In this document: positions 43,411 to 53,239 of the stretch, one piece after another | How the letters are laid out: every line of letters starts with the position of its first letter | How positions within the stretch are numbered: the first letter of the stretch is position 1 | Origin: Magnetospirillum sp. SS-4 | Lineage (GTDB): Bacteria; Pseudomonadota; Alphaproteobacteria; Rhodospirillales; Magnetospirillaceae | Reading direction: 5' to 3' | DNA: 64,000 bases | NCBI RefSeq assembly: GCF_902729425.1 | Contig: NZ_CACVCH010000024.1 | Location: 81,996-145,995 of the forward strand | Notes under the pieces: generated by a model | Seen by the model: only the letters and a program-made list of their open reading frames with translations | What the model was told of the DNA's origin: nothing | Databases searched by the model: none | Position numbers and translations under genes: made by a program

Positions 43411-43412
43411 AG

Positions 43413-44363
43413 ATGGCGAAGAGCTACAGGAAAATTGATTATCGGATTCGCCCGGCGAAATATGCTGAGCGAAATATGCTATGCGCCGCCTTCCAGAAGA
43501 TTCGATTCGGGAGCATCGAAAGCTACCAATATATTGGGATGGGCTCCGTCTACTTCAGTGACTTCATCCTATTCCATCGGGCCCTCGGAATAAGCAGGAT
43601 GATAAGCATTGAGAAGGAAGAAGGAGACCAACAGCGCTTCCTGGACAACCTTCCCTTCTCGTTCATCGAGATGAACTGGGGAACGACAACAACCCAGCTT
43701 CCAAACATAGATTTGTCACTGCGCAGTATCGCATGGCTAGACTACGATGGACGCTTGTCGAGATCGGTATTGGACGATGTCCGCAGCTTCGTGTCCCGCG
43801 CATGCAGTGGCAGCATCCTCATCGTGTCTGTTCAGTGCAATCCAGAGGGCTTCTCTCCGACAGAGCCGACCAAAAATGTCCAGGCGATCCGCGATGAACT
43901 TGGCGATCCATACGTCGAGATTAACCTAACCGATGCGGACCTACTTGGCTGGGGCACGGCTAAGGTTTTCAGAAAAGCAATTATAAATCAAATTGAAGAA
44001 GCTCTCGCACTTCGGAACAGCATGAGGCCAGACCCCCAAAAAATGTTGTTCCGGCAGATTTTCAACTTCCACTATGAAGATGGCGCAAAGATGATGACTG
44101 TTGGGGTCGCCCTATTTGACCGGGGGCAGCAGAACATTTTTGACCAATGCGGCTTTGCAGAGCTTGATTTTACTCGTAACGACGAGGCGGCTTTCCGTAT
44201 CGACGTTCCGAAGTTGACCAGCCGCGAGCTCAAAAAGCTGGAGAGCCAGATGCCGTTAAAGGCTGGTACCGCTATAGACTATGGCTCAATGCCTGAAAGC
44301 GATGCCCACCAGTTCGCCAAGGTCTATCGGTATCTACCCAACTTCGTCGCGACTGATTTTTGA
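43413..44363 (+). CDS. Rossmann methyltransferase-like protein paired with the GHKL ATPase
   Basis: 316 aa. A YIGMGSVYFSDF segment looks like SAM-binding motif I, followed by ISIEKEEGD (an acidic motif II position) and AWLDYDG (motif IV-like). The rest is unassigned. It resembles O-methyltransferase-like proteins that occur beside GHKL ATPases in defence islands, from memory. No catalytic base for DNA amino-methylation (DPPY-type) is present. The gene ends 19 bases before the convergent dndE stop. Composition is AT-rich like its partner. Confidence 0.6.
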   Translation: MAKSYRKIDYRIRPAKYAERNMLCAAFQKIRFGSIESYQYIGMGSVYFSDFILFHRALGISRMISIEKEEGDQQRFLDNLPFSFIEMNWGTTTTQLPNIDLSLRSIAWLDYDGRLSRSVLDDVRSFVSRACSGSILIVSVQCNPEGFSPTEPTKNVQAIRDELGDPYVEINLTDADLLGWGTAKVFRKAIINQIEEALALRNSMRPDPQKMLFRQIFNFHYEDGAKMMTVGVALFDRGQQNIFDQCGFAELDFTRNDEAAFRIDVPKLTSRELKKLESQMPLKAGTAIDYGSMPESDAHQFAKVYRYLPNFVATDF

Positions 44364-44382
44364 AGCTCGCAGACGGCAGGAT

Positions 44383-44781
44383 TTATGCTGCTCCTGTCGC
44401 CTGCTGAACTCCGGCAATGGCCGCGAACGAAGCGATGCTGCGAATGTTGCGGTCGGTTGCCAGATAACCGATGCCGCGGTGGAGATGCAAGCGGAACTGG
44501 GTGGACACCGTCTCGTCATCGGTGTCCAGACCGTCCCTGAGGCACCGCTGGCGGATCAGGGCCGTGAGTAGCTCAGCATAGCGGCCGCCGAACACGCGCC
44601 AGGACATTTCGACGTTGCTGTCCGCCGCGATCTTCACCGGCGGCGGCACGGTGGCTTCGGCCAGCGACACGCAGAGCGCCCAACGGCAAAGCACGTTCCA
44701 GTGTTCGATGCCGGTGTGACGCTTCAGGCGGATCAGCTGCTCGCGGGCCTGGTACGACAGCTTGACGTGCTCAATGGCCAT
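44383..44781 (-). CDS. dndE: DndE, DNA sulfur modification protein
   Basis: 132 aa, the expected size. DndE forms a tetramer that binds nicked DNA and is needed for phosphorothioate incorporation. The sequence begins AIEHVKLSYQAREQLIRLKRHTGIEHWNVLCRWAL and includes YAELLTALIRQRCLRDGLD, matching my memory of the family. Last gene of the minus-strand dndBCDE operon, overlapping dndD by 11 bases. Confidence 0.88.
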   Translation of the reverse strand: MAIEHVKLSYQAREQLIRLKRHTGIEHWNVLCRWALCVSLAEATVPPPVKIAADSNVEMSWRVFGGRYAELLTALIRQRCLRDGLDTDDETVSTQFRLHLHRGIGYLATDRNIRSIASFAAIAGVQQATGAA

Positions 44782-46762
44782 GGCGCGCCTCCCCGCCGAA
44801 GTAGCCTTCGCGAATGGTGGTGGACGCCAAGGTATCGTCGAACTCGAGCTCGTAGCTCCGCCCGATCCATGGCTTCAGGTTGTCGTAATAGCGGCCGAAG
44901 ATCTCCTCGTCGGTCGACAGCAGGATGACTTGATGGCTGGCCTTGGGGAAGTAGCGGGTCAGCAGCAGTTCCCGGTGGGTCGAGTCCAGTCGGCCCAGCG
45001 GCGTGTCGATGACCGTCGGCAACGGCCGCCGCGACGTCCGCGCCAAGCCCCACAGGATGGCGACCGACAGCAGCTGGCGCTCGCCTGCCGAGAGGCGCTC
45101 GGGCGGCAGCACGTTGCCATTCTTGTCGTTGAGGTCCAGGGCGAAGGTGTCCGGGTCGATGCGGACGGTTTTGACCAAGCTGTCCTTGCGCAGGAGCTGT
45201 TTCAGGCTGTCGAGCACCAGGGTCTCGATGCGCTCCACATGGCGGCGCACGATCTCGCCGCGGAACTTGGCCAGGGTGTTCCGAACCTTCTCCGAGTAGC
45301 TGATGACGCGCATGGTCTCGCCGACGGCAACCTGCTCCTCGGCCGTCTCACGCCGCAGGCGCTCCAACTCGCGGGCTCGGCGGTCAATGTCCCGGTTGAG
45401 GGCTTCTTCCTCGGTCTCGGCCTTGCGCAGGTCGTTTTCCAGGGAGGCGACCTCGGCTAGCAGGTGCTCCCGCTGGGCGACAACGGCGGCCAGCGCATCG
45501 GCGGTCGGAATGGCCGCCACCGCGGCGGCGGCGTCCTCCATGCGGGCCAGCGCCGCGGACTCCTCGTCCAGCAGGGCGACAAGGTCCTTCTCGGTGCGCG
45601 GCAGCACTTCGGCGCGCAGTTCGGTAAGGATGGCGCGCGCCTCGGGACTCAAGGCGAAGACCGGCTGGACATAGGAGTTCTCGCGCTCCTCGATGTCCTG
45701 CTGCAAGTACCGCCTCAGCTTGGTGATGGTCCTTTCGCCGGTGCCCCAGGAGCCGAGCCGGTCGAGGATGTCCTGGTCGCGCTCTTTCAGGATGGTGGCG
45801 GCATCACGCATCAGCAGGGCCTTGGCCTCATGGGCGTCGGCGGCGGCGACCTCGGCCAACAGATCCTGGACGAGCAGCAAGGGCGCCGGTCCGGCAGCAA
45901 ATTCACGCAGGTTCTTGGTCACCTCGACATGCTTGGCGCTGGTCCGGCTTTGCGCGGCCTCGAGCTCCGCCCGGCGCTCATACAAGGCACCGCCCTCCTG
46001 GCGGTACTTCTCCTCGCACTCATGCAGGCGCTTGCGCGACTGGTCGAGCTTGGTTCGCAAGCGAGCCTGTCGCTGATGGGAGGCACGGCGTTCCTGCTCG
46101 ACCTCGTAGAACTCGTTCTCGAGAGCCGTGATGCGCTCGCGGTCGGTGGCGTCCTTGGTCTCCGTCCGCTTCCGGCGCTCGAGCAGCACTAGGTCGGCCG
46201 ACAGCTTCTCCACCAGGTCCAGGCCCAGGAGGTTGTAGACGGCGGTGGCGATCATCCGCGCCGACGATTGCGGGTCGGCGTAGCCTTCGATCTTTTCGCC
46301 GTCATACAGGAACAGCGGAGCGATGCGGGACGGCAGGAATTCCTCGACCTGCTCGGCCCAGTTCTCGGTCAGCAGCGGTTCGAGGCGGCCGTTGACTATG
46401 ACCTCCAGGCGCTCGGTGCAGCCTTTGCCGGTCTTGGCCCAGGAACGGTGGATTTGGAAACGGTTCTCCCGGCCCTCGCGCATGTGCCGGAAGGACAGCT
46501 CGACCGCCGCCTCGGGGATGTCGGCGCCGCGGCTGATGGTCTGCAGCAGGTACTCGTCGTAGGACAGGTTCTTGCGGCCCGAGCACTTGGCATGCGGCCC
46601 GTACAGGCACAGCTGCAGGGCATCCAGGATGGTCGTCTTGCCCGCGCCGTTCAGGCCGCCGAACAGCACCACCGGCCGGTCCGGGCAGGTGGGGGTCAGC
46701 ACCACGGATTGGCGCCCCAGATAGGTGCCGACGTTGTGGAGGGTCAGTTTGTCGAGGAGCAT
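44771..46762 (-). CDS. dndD: DndD, DNA sulfur modification ATPase
   Basis: 663 aa. SMC-like ATPase: LLDKLTLHNVGTYLGRQS start, Walker A GGLNGAGKTT, LFLYDGEKIEGYADPQSSA region typical of DndD, long coiled coils, ABC signature LSAGERQL and Walker B TVIDTPLGRLD. It works with DndC and DndE to place sulfur in the DNA backbone, probably by nicking. It overlaps dndC by 19 bases and dndE by 11. Confidence 0.95.
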   Translation of the reverse strand: MLLDKLTLHNVGTYLGRQSVVLTPTCPDRPVVLFGGLNGAGKTTILDALQLCLYGPHAKCSGRKNLSYDEYLLQTISRGADIPEAAVELSFRHMREGRENRFQIHRSWAKTGKGCTERLEVIVNGRLEPLLTENWAEQVEEFLPSRIAPLFLYDGEKIEGYADPQSSARMIATAVYNLLGLDLVEKLSADLVLLERRKRTETKDATDRERITALENEFYEVEQERRASHQRQARLRTKLDQSRKRLHECEEKYRQEGGALYERRAELEAAQSRTSAKHVEVTKNLREFAAGPAPLLLVQDLLAEVAAADAHEAKALLMRDAATILKERDQDILDRLGSWGTGERTITKLRRYLQQDIEERENSYVQPVFALSPEARAILTELRAEVLPRTEKDLVALLDEESAALARMEDAAAAVAAIPTADALAAVVAQREHLLAEVASLENDLRKAETEEEALNRDIDRRARELERLRRETAEEQVAVGETMRVISYSEKVRNTLAKFRGEIVRRHVERIETLVLDSLKQLLRKDSLVKTVRIDPDTFALDLNDKNGNVLPPERLSAGERQLLSVAILWGLARTSRRPLPTVIDTPLGRLDSTHRELLLTRYFPKASHQVILLSTDEEIFGRYYDNLKPWIGRSYELEFDDTLASTTIREGYFGGEARHGH

Positions 46763-48285
46763 TCTTCAGCGTCCTGCACGTCGGTCATTTCGTCGGGAAA
46801 TTCATCGAAGGTCGCGTCCAGCGGAAGCTCGCCATCCTTGGCGCGCCGACGGGATACCGCGTGCGCGAAGGCGTCCTCCTCGCTCTCAAAGAAGCCCCGG
46901 CGGATTGCGTCCTCGATTTCGCGGAAAATACCCGATCGCTTCACCATGACCCGGTGCTTGCGTTCAATGGAGAGCAACTCGCGCACCAGCTGGAAATGCA
47001 GCAAGTCATCCCCGCACACGTCCTTGAGCACGCCCACGTCTGCCTCCGTGAGCATCATGGCGTCATCGACCCGGCCGCCGGGGTAGGACTGGCCGGTCTC
47101 CTCGAAGTAGATGCGCGGCAGGCTGTCCTCGATCTCGTGCTTCTCGACCACCCAGATGCGCCGGATTTCTTCCAGCTCCTCGATGGTGATGAGCTCGATT
47201 TCCTGCATGCCGACCGGTGCTGCGTCACGGGCTTCGTTCTGGGCGCGCAGCAGCTCGCGCAGCCAGTCCTCGCGCACCGCCTGCAGGTATGGGCCGTGGA
47301 CCAGCTGCTCCTTGCCCTCATGGTCGACGTAAAGCTGCAGGCGGCCGTTCATACGGCGGAAGTCGCGCTTGTCTCGGTCCGGCGCATCCAGCAGGTCGCG
47401 GAGGCGTAGCAGCGGCCGCATCCACTCCTTGTCGGAGTCGTTGACTATCATGGCCTGCATGGACCGGTCCTTCTCGACCAGGGTGCAGACCCAGCAACCG
47501 AACCGGCTGTCTCCGCAGCTGGGGGTCGAGCTGTCGATGACCAGCGGGCACTCACCATCAGGGGACGCGCCCTGGTACAGGTTCATCAGCTGCTTGTTGC
47601 TGACGCCCCATGGATTGGGTACCTGATTCAGGAACATCCAGACGTCGTCGTTCGTCCAGGTCTCGATGGGGCTGAAAATGTAGGCGCTGGGCAGAGACTC
47701 ATTGGGACTGAGGCGACTGCGCACCCGGCGCGACTCTGCCCGGTTCATCACGCGGGCGCGGGCCTGACTTTCCGCCCTCCGGGTACCAAGCACAACGATG
47801 GCCTCGCCGTTCTCGCGTACCATGGTGCTGATGAACTTGTTGGACGGGGCAATTTTCAGCCGCTCGGTGCACCAGCGGAACTTGGGGCGCGGCGCCGGAT
47901 AGCCACGGCCAATCAGGTTGACCCAGAAGGAGTTGGCAGGGTCCGGGGTCAGCCGATGGACCGAGATGGGCAGGCCGGACTTGTCCGCAGCCACGCGCAT
48001 GGTGTCCAGCGACCGAAGCACCCAGGCGGCGACCACCGGGTTCTCGACCAGGGTGTCGGTGCTGATGACGTGGACCTGCTTCTTGCGCTTGTGCTCCGGC
48101 ATGGCCGCCAGGGTCATCCACACCAGCTGCAGGGTGGCGGTCGAATCCTTGCCGCCGCTGTAACCCACGACCCAGGGAATTTCATCGCTCTCGTAGAGCT
48201 CGGCGATCTCGTCCATCAAGGCCGCGACGGCCTTCTTGAGCCCAACCTCGGCGAATGCCGATGCGGGCCTGTTTTCACCGAACAT
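46744..48285 (-). CDS. dndC: DndC, DNA phosphorothioation sulfurtransferase
   Basis: 513 aa with AGGAG before its ATG. PP-loop SGGKDS (43-48), FRWCTERLK and a Cys cluster (CPLVIDSSTPSCGDSRFGCWVC) that binds an iron-sulfur cluster, followed by a DndC-specific C-terminal part. It activates and transfers sulfur from DndA to the DNA backbone. Second gene of the operon, overlapping dndB by 11 bases. Confidence 0.95.
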   Translation of the reverse strand: MFGENRPASAFAEVGLKKAVAALMDEIAELYESDEIPWVVGYSGGKDSTATLQLVWMTLAAMPEHKRKKQVHVISTDTLVENPVVAAWVLRSLDTMRVAADKSGLPISVHRLTPDPANSFWVNLIGRGYPAPRPKFRWCTERLKIAPSNKFISTMVRENGEAIVVLGTRRAESQARARVMNRAESRRVRSRLSPNESLPSAYIFSPIETWTNDDVWMFLNQVPNPWGVSNKQLMNLYQGASPDGECPLVIDSSTPSCGDSRFGCWVCTLVEKDRSMQAMIVNDSDKEWMRPLLRLRDLLDAPDRDKRDFRRMNGRLQLYVDHEGKEQLVHGPYLQAVREDWLRELLRAQNEARDAAPVGMQEIELITIEELEEIRRIWVVEKHEIEDSLPRIYFEETGQSYPGGRVDDAMMLTEADVGVLKDVCGDDLLHFQLVRELLSIERKHRVMVKRSGIFREIEDAIRRGFFESEEDAFAHAVSRRRAKDGELPLDATFDEFPDEMTDVQDAEECSSTN

Positions 48286-49369
48286 AATCGCCTCTCCTGA
48301 AACCGTCCTCGAGCCGCTGTTCCTCCGGCGAGAGCGGGAGCGACAGATGCTGCTTAATAGCGTTCGTAGTCAAGATGACATTCTGCTCGGCCTTGGACAC
48401 CCGGCCACCAATCAGAGCCCGCCCCTCCCAAAGGGTCGAGTTCTTCCGGTGCCAATCGATAGTCTCCAAAACTTTAAGGCGGGACTGCCAATCGTCTGGG
48501 TGGAGATGCATGAGGCAGTTGCCCATACGGCCCAGGGCCTGGAGAACGACGGCATGGGAGTGGATGAAGTCCTCACGGACCTCACCGGCGGAGATCATGC
48601 CCTGCCGGACCATCTCCCATTCCTTCATGTGCTTGGCCACCTCTTCCCAGTAGTCGGCGGCCAGTTTGGCCCGCACCTCGGCCCCTTCGAGGTCCACATT
48701 GGTCAGCAGGGCGGCCGTGGCCATGTAGATGGCGCTCAGGGTGAACAGGCGGCGTGACCGCGGCGACAGGTTCGTCTTTTCCATTTCGACCACGTCGCGG
48801 AAGACCGGCGACCGGGCCACGACCAGCTTGGCCAGTTTGGCCTTATCGTCGCGGTGGTCGTAGAGCACCCCCAGCGACCGGGACGGTCGCAGCGCGTGCC
48901 GGTTCAGGTCGGCAAACATCTGCTGGCAGCGCTCGAGCCCAAGGTCAAGGAAGAACACGACAGCGATGCTCTCATCGGCGATGGCAGGTTTCTCGCGAAT
49001 TGCCATCTCGATAGCAGCCCGCCGATGCTGACCGTCGTTGATGACGAAGCGGGCATTCATCGGGACCTTCAAGATGCCGATGCTGCTGGCGTCGCCGCTG
49101 GACCCCAAGGGCTCGAACTTCACCTCGGCGTCGATGGAAGCGGTGATGGCGGAGAAGACATAGTCGTCGGGATTGTCGTTGATGTAGCGCGCCATTTCCG
49201 GCAAGCGGGCCTTGTTCAATTGGCGCTGCGCCCTCAATTCGGGCACCATTTCCGCCTCGTTGAACAGGAAAACCTTCGGCAGCAGCCGCAACGGACACAT
49301 GGAGACATAGTATTCCCGCCGGGCCTGAACGCCGCGGATAGCCGGGAACACATACTCGAAACCAGTCAT
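48275..49369 (-). CDS. dndB: DndB, DGQHR-domain regulator of the dnd operon
   Basis: 364 aa with the DGQHR motif at residues 112-116 (FVINDGQHRRAAIEMAI), the name-giving feature of DndB. DndB represses the dnd operon and modulates modification density by an NTPase-like activity. A six-base-armed inverted repeat lies between it and dndA (49420-49441), a plausible operator. First gene of the minus-strand operon. Confidence 0.93.
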   Translation of the reverse strand: MTGFEYVFPAIRGVQARREYYVSMCPLRLLPKVFLFNEAEMVPELRAQRQLNKARLPEMARYINDNPDDYVFSAITASIDAEVKFEPLGSSGDASSIGILKVPMNARFVINDGQHRRAAIEMAIREKPAIADESIAVVFFLDLGLERCQQMFADLNRHALRPSRSLGVLYDHRDDKAKLAKLVVARSPVFRDVVEMEKTNLSPRSRRLFTLSAIYMATAALLTNVDLEGAEVRAKLAADYWEEVAKHMKEWEMVRQGMISAGEVREDFIHSHAVVLQALGRMGNCLMHLHPDDWQSRLKVLETIDWHRKNSTLWEGRALIGGRVSKAEQNVILTTNAIKQHLSLPLSPEEQRLEDGFRRGDYVR

Positions 49370-49419
49370 GGCACGCCTTGGGTATTAGCGAAGCTGCCGG
49401 AACGTGCTATACCAGCACC

Positions 49420-49441
49420 ATGTTTGTCAACTTGGAAACAT
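49420..49441. promoter_or_regulatory. Inverted repeat in the dndB-dndA divergent promoter region
   Basis: The 87-base gap between dndB and dndA contains ATGTTT and AAACAT arms separated by ten bases. A TTGACA (minus strand) overlaps the repeat, but the nearest TATAGC is only 13 bases downstream, too close for a normal promoter, so its role is unsure. DndB is a known autoregulator in other bacteria, making this a candidate operator. Confidence 0.5.
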
Positions 49442-49456
49442 ACAGCGGTGTCCAAC

Positions 49457-50593
49457 ATGACCAACCCGACGTATTTGGATTGCAACGCGACGACACCGCT
49501 GGCCCCCGAGGTCCGCGAAGAGATGATGCGGTTCTTCGATGTCGAATTCGGTAACCCCGGCAGCCGCACCCATGCATACGGCACCCGGGCCAAGGTCGCG
49601 GTGAACGAGGCGCGGCGACACATCGCCAGGGTGGTCGATGCCCAGCCCGAGGATGTGATCTTCACCAGCGGAGCGACCGAGAGCAACAACATCGCCATCT
49701 TCGGCCTGGCGCATCATGGCCGGAAGAAGGGCTTAACCCACATCGTCACCACGCAGATTGAGCACAAGGCCGTCCTGGAGCCGTGCCAGCGCCTGGGCGA
49801 GGACGGGTTCGAGGTGACCGTGGTGGCGCCCAACGAGCAGGGCTGGGTCGAGCCTGCGGCCATCGCGGCGGCTATCCGGCCGGAGACCTTGCTGGTCTCC
49901 GTGATGCAGGTGAACAACGAGACCGGCGTGGTGCAGCCTGTCGCCCAGATCGCCGAGGCGCTGGCCTGGCACGCCTGCTATTTCCACGTCGATGCCGCCC
50001 AGGGCTTCGGCAAGGAACTGGATGGTTTACGCTCGCCCCGCATCGACTTGATCAGCATCAGCGGCCACAAGGTCTACGCGCCCAAGGGCGTTGGCGCCCT
50101 CATTATGAAGCGCCGCCGCGGCACCCGGCCACCTCTGCGCCCCATCATGGTCGGCGGCGGCCAGGAAGCTGGCCTGCGGTCGGGCACGCTCCCGGCGCCG
50201 CTTATCGCGGCCCTGGGCAAGGCGGCCGAGGTGGCGCTGCGCGACCATGGAGCGCGGCGCAAGGCGTGCGAGGAATTCAAGGCCCGCGCCCTGGCGGCCC
50301 TGGAGCCGTTCGACATCCAGTTGAACGGTGACCCGGCGCGCACGCTGCCCAGCACGCTGAACTTCTCCATCCCCGCCATCGACTCCGAGGCCCTGATGGT
50401 GGCGCTCAAGGAGGTGATTGCCGTCTCGAACGGCTCTGCCTGCACCTCCAACAGCTACGAACTGAGTCATGTACTGCTGGCCATGGGCCTGAGCGAGGAA
50501 CGCGCCTCCGGCGCCCTACGCCTATCGTGGTGCCATATGACGCCCGAGCCCGACTGGAGTGCTGTTGCCGCGGGAATTCGCCAGATGCTTTGA
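49457..50593 (+). CDS. dndA: DndA, cysteine desulfurase
   Basis: 378 aa. PLP-dependent NifS/IscS-like enzyme: YLDCNATTPLAP start, SGATESNN, VDAAQGFGKELDG, the PLP-lysine motif ISISGHKVYAPKGVGAL and the C-terminal active cysteine in SNGSACTSNSYE. It releases sulfur from cysteine to DndC. It is divergent from dndBCDE, the typical layout. It lies 36 bases before the methyltransferase-like gene. Confidence 0.95.
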   Translation: MTNPTYLDCNATTPLAPEVREEMMRFFDVEFGNPGSRTHAYGTRAKVAVNEARRHIARVVDAQPEDVIFTSGATESNNIAIFGLAHHGRKKGLTHIVTTQIEHKAVLEPCQRLGEDGFEVTVVAPNEQGWVEPAAIAAAIRPETLLVSVMQVNNETGVVQPVAQIAEALAWHACYFHVDAAQGFGKELDGLRSPRIDLISISGHKVYAPKGVGALIMKRRRGTRPPLRPIMVGGGQEAGLRSGTLPAPLIAALGKAAEVALRDHGARRKACEEFKARALAALEPFDIQLNGDPARTLPSTLNFSIPAIDSEALMVALKEVIAVSNGSACTSNSYELSHVLLAMGLSEERASGALRLSWCHMTPEPDWSAVAAGIRQML

Positions 50594-50629
50594 TGTTGTC
50601 GCCGCCGAGAGCATAGGGAGGCCGGGGGA

Positions 50630-53239
50630 ATGGAGGCACCGGAGGTCCGCGCCAAGGGCAAAGTCGTCGGGCTGCGGCAGTACCTGCATGTCTCGGCGCT
50701 CGACCAGGCCGCCCCCGAGACCCAGGCGGCCGTGGCCAAGGCCGCGCAACGAGCCCGCCTTGCCGAAGGCGCCTACAACGTCGTGCGCCTGGACCTCCAT
50801 GGCGGCTCACTTTCACTCCTCGACTACCCGGGCTTCTTCGATCAGCCATTTCCCGCGCTGGCCCGGTCCTGGAAGGTCGACACGGCCACCGGCCGGTTCA
50901 CCTACCGCGACTACCGCGACTCTCAGAACCCGCCCATTTTGCACCGGAAGGAACTGTTCCTTCCTCCTGGACACCAGGAAGTCGAACGCTTCGCTAAACT
51001 GACCGCAGACATCGAGGGCCTGGGCCTGTTCGAGGACACCGTCAGGATCGGCTTCCGGCTACAGTGGGAGGCACTGCTACGGGAGCGCGGCTACCGGGTG
51101 GTTGACCACGACGTGGTGCCCGTCGGCAACGTGGAAGACGATGGCGATGAGGAGTTCGAGCCTGACGATGGCTTGCCGGTATTCCGCCACCTGACGGCGC
51201 TCTCCCGCCAGAGCCTGTCGGCGCCGGTGTCGGCGATGCTCCGGCTGGGGCTCATCGACACCACGACCACTATGTTCGACTATGGCTGCGGACGCGGCGA
51301 CGACATCGCAGGACTGCGGTCGGCTGGTATCGCTGTGGCCGGTTGGGACCCGCATTACGCTCCCGGCAACCCCATTCACCGGGCACAGTTCGTCAACCTG
51401 GGCTTCGTCATCAACGTCATCGAGGACCCGGCCGAGCGACGGGAGGCGCTACAACGCGCCTATGAGCTTGCGGACGTTGCCCTCTGCGTCTCGGCCATGC
51501 TGGCCTCCGAAGACGAGGTGAAAGGCAAGCCCTACGCTGATGGCGTACTGACGCGCCGCAACACCTTCCAGAAATATTACAGCCAGGCAGAGCTTCGGCA
51601 GTACGTGGAGGGCACGCTGCGTACCGGCGCCATCGCCTTGGCGCCTGGTGTGTTCCTGGTGTTCAAGGACTCAGCCGCCGAGCAGCGGTTCCAAATCGGC
51701 AGGTCACGCACTCGCATCAGGTTCCTGAGGCCGCCCGTCCCGCGTCTGCCGCGACCGCCCAGGCCGCCGAAGGAGCCCAAGGTCCGGGTGCCGAAGATCA
51801 AGCTCGCACCGGCGCCGTGGCCGCCGAAAGAGCCGAAGCCACGCAAGCCCGATCCGTGGGAGCTTTGCCCGGCCAAGTTCGACCTGCTATGTCGCCGCTG
51901 GGCCGAGCTGGGCCGCGAACCGGCCCTGGACGAGTTCGACCACCACCAAGAACTGGAGACGGCTTTCGGCAGCCTCGGCCGGGCCATGAAAGCCGCCTGG
52001 GAACGGCTGGACCACGAGGCCATGGAAGCAGCCCGAGCCCAGCGCATCGAGGACATCCTGGTTTACCTGGCGCTGCAGCGGTTCACCCGCCGCAAGCCAT
52101 ACCGGCAGCTGGACATCACCCTACAGCGGGACGTCCGGGCCTTCTGGGGCGATTACGTCAGCGCGACCGCCGCCGCGGACGGGTTGATGGCCGAAGTGGC
52201 GGCGCCCGACGCCATTGCCCAGGCCGCCCAGCGGGCCGCCGAGAAGGGCCTGGGATGGCTCATAGAGGGCAAGTCACTCCAGCTGCACAGCTCGCTGGTG
52301 GGGCGCCTGCCTGCCGTCCTCAGGGTCTACGTGGGCTGCGCCGCGGTGCTCTATGGCGATGTCTCAATGGCCGACTTGGTGAAAATCCACCTGGCGTCCG
52401 GCAAGGTCACCATGATGCTGTGCGACGACTTCAGCGCACCACTCCCCAACGTCGTCGAGCGGGTGAAGGTCAACCTTCGAACCCAGGACGTCAGGGTCTT
52501 TACCTACGGACCGGAGACCGAGTTCGAGCCGGTCACCCTCTACCTCAAGACCCGGTTCATGAACGAGGAGATGCTGGGCTTCGCCGAGCAGGCCGAATTT
52601 GACCGGCGCATTGAGGACTTGGCCGAAGTCGATGAATTGTCCCGCGGCCCATCCGAGGTCGAGCTTGGTCAGGCGCTGCGGGAGGCTGGGCTAAAGATCG
52701 ACGGCCATGCCATCGTCACCGACGACCAGCCTCCCGCCCTCGACGACCGCTGCGGCGCCCACCTGACCTATCGTGACCTCATTGTCTGCGGCGAGACAGC
52801 ACTGCGTACCGGACTACCCAACCTTCCTCGGCAGCTCCATAGCTACCGCGCGCTACGCGAGCTCGCAGAAAACGTCCTTGATCCGGTCATCGACTGGTAC
52901 GGTTCCGTCATCCTGACCTACGGCTTCTGCTCACAGGAACTAGCCAAACTTATCCCTGGGCGTATTGCGCCAAATCTGGACCAGCATGCCGCTCACGAGG
53001 TCAACCGCTTAGGCAGGCCCATCTGCCCGCGTCTAGGGGCTGCGTGCGACTTTCTTGTTCAGGACGAGGATATGCTCGAAGTGGCTAGGTGGGTCTCTGC
53101 GAATACTTCATATGATCGCCTCTACTACTACGGCAATGATCGCCCCATCCACGTAAGCTACGGCCCTGAGCGTAGTCGCGAAGTATTTGAGATGAGATCG
53201 ACAAATGGGAGGCTCATTCCAAAGAAGATGACAATTTAA
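50630..53239 (+). CDS. DNA phosphorothioation-associated putative methyltransferase
   Basis: 869 aa. Around residue 215 lies the SAM-binding motif FDYGCGRGDDIAGL, followed by VIEDPAERREALQRAYELADVALC, the methyltransferase core. The rest includes a Pro/Lys-rich linker (about residues 360-400, RPPKEPKVR) and unassigned domains. NCBI describes a family of such dnd-associated putative methyltransferases, as I recall. It may methylate DNA or an Ssp/Dnd component. Base composition drops in GC in its last 300 bases. Confidence 0.82.
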   Translation: MEAPEVRAKGKVVGLRQYLHVSALDQAAPETQAAVAKAAQRARLAEGAYNVVRLDLHGGSLSLLDYPGFFDQPFPALARSWKVDTATGRFTYRDYRDSQNPPILHRKELFLPPGHQEVERFAKLTADIEGLGLFEDTVRIGFRLQWEALLRERGYRVVDHDVVPVGNVEDDGDEEFEPDDGLPVFRHLTALSRQSLSAPVSAMLRLGLIDTTTTMFDYGCGRGDDIAGLRSAGIAVAGWDPHYAPGNPIHRAQFVNLGFVINVIEDPAERREALQRAYELADVALCVSAMLASEDEVKGKPYADGVLTRRNTFQKYYSQAELRQYVEGTLRTGAIALAPGVFLVFKDSAAEQRFQIGRSRTRIRFLRPPVPRLPRPPRPPKEPKVRVPKIKLAPAPWPPKEPKPRKPDPWELCPAKFDLLCRRWAELGREPALDEFDHHQELETAFGSLGRAMKAAWERLDHEAMEAARAQRIEDILVYLALQRFTRRKPYRQLDITLQRDVRAFWGDYVSATAAADGLMAEVAAPDAIAQAAQRAAEKGLGWLIEGKSLQLHSSLVGRLPAVLRVYVGCAAVLYGDVSMADLVKIHLASGKVTMMLCDDFSAPLPNVVERVKVNLRTQDVRVFTYGPETEFEPVTLYLKTRFMNEEMLGFAEQAEFDRRIEDLAEVDELSRGPSEVELGQALREAGLKIDGHAIVTDDQPPALDDRCGAHLTYRDLIVCGETALRTGLPNLPRQLHSYRALRELAENVLDPVIDWYGSVILTYGFCSQELAKLIPGRIAPNLDQHAAHEVNRLGRPICPRLGAACDFLVQDEDMLEVARWVSANTSYDRLYYYGNDRPIHVSYGPERSREVFEMRSTNGRLIPKKMTI

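Noticed and set aside
37183..44363. DndFGH restriction genes
   Set aside because: Gene sizes, order and motifs (PLD-helicase, GHKL ATPase) do not fit the three-gene DndFGH set.
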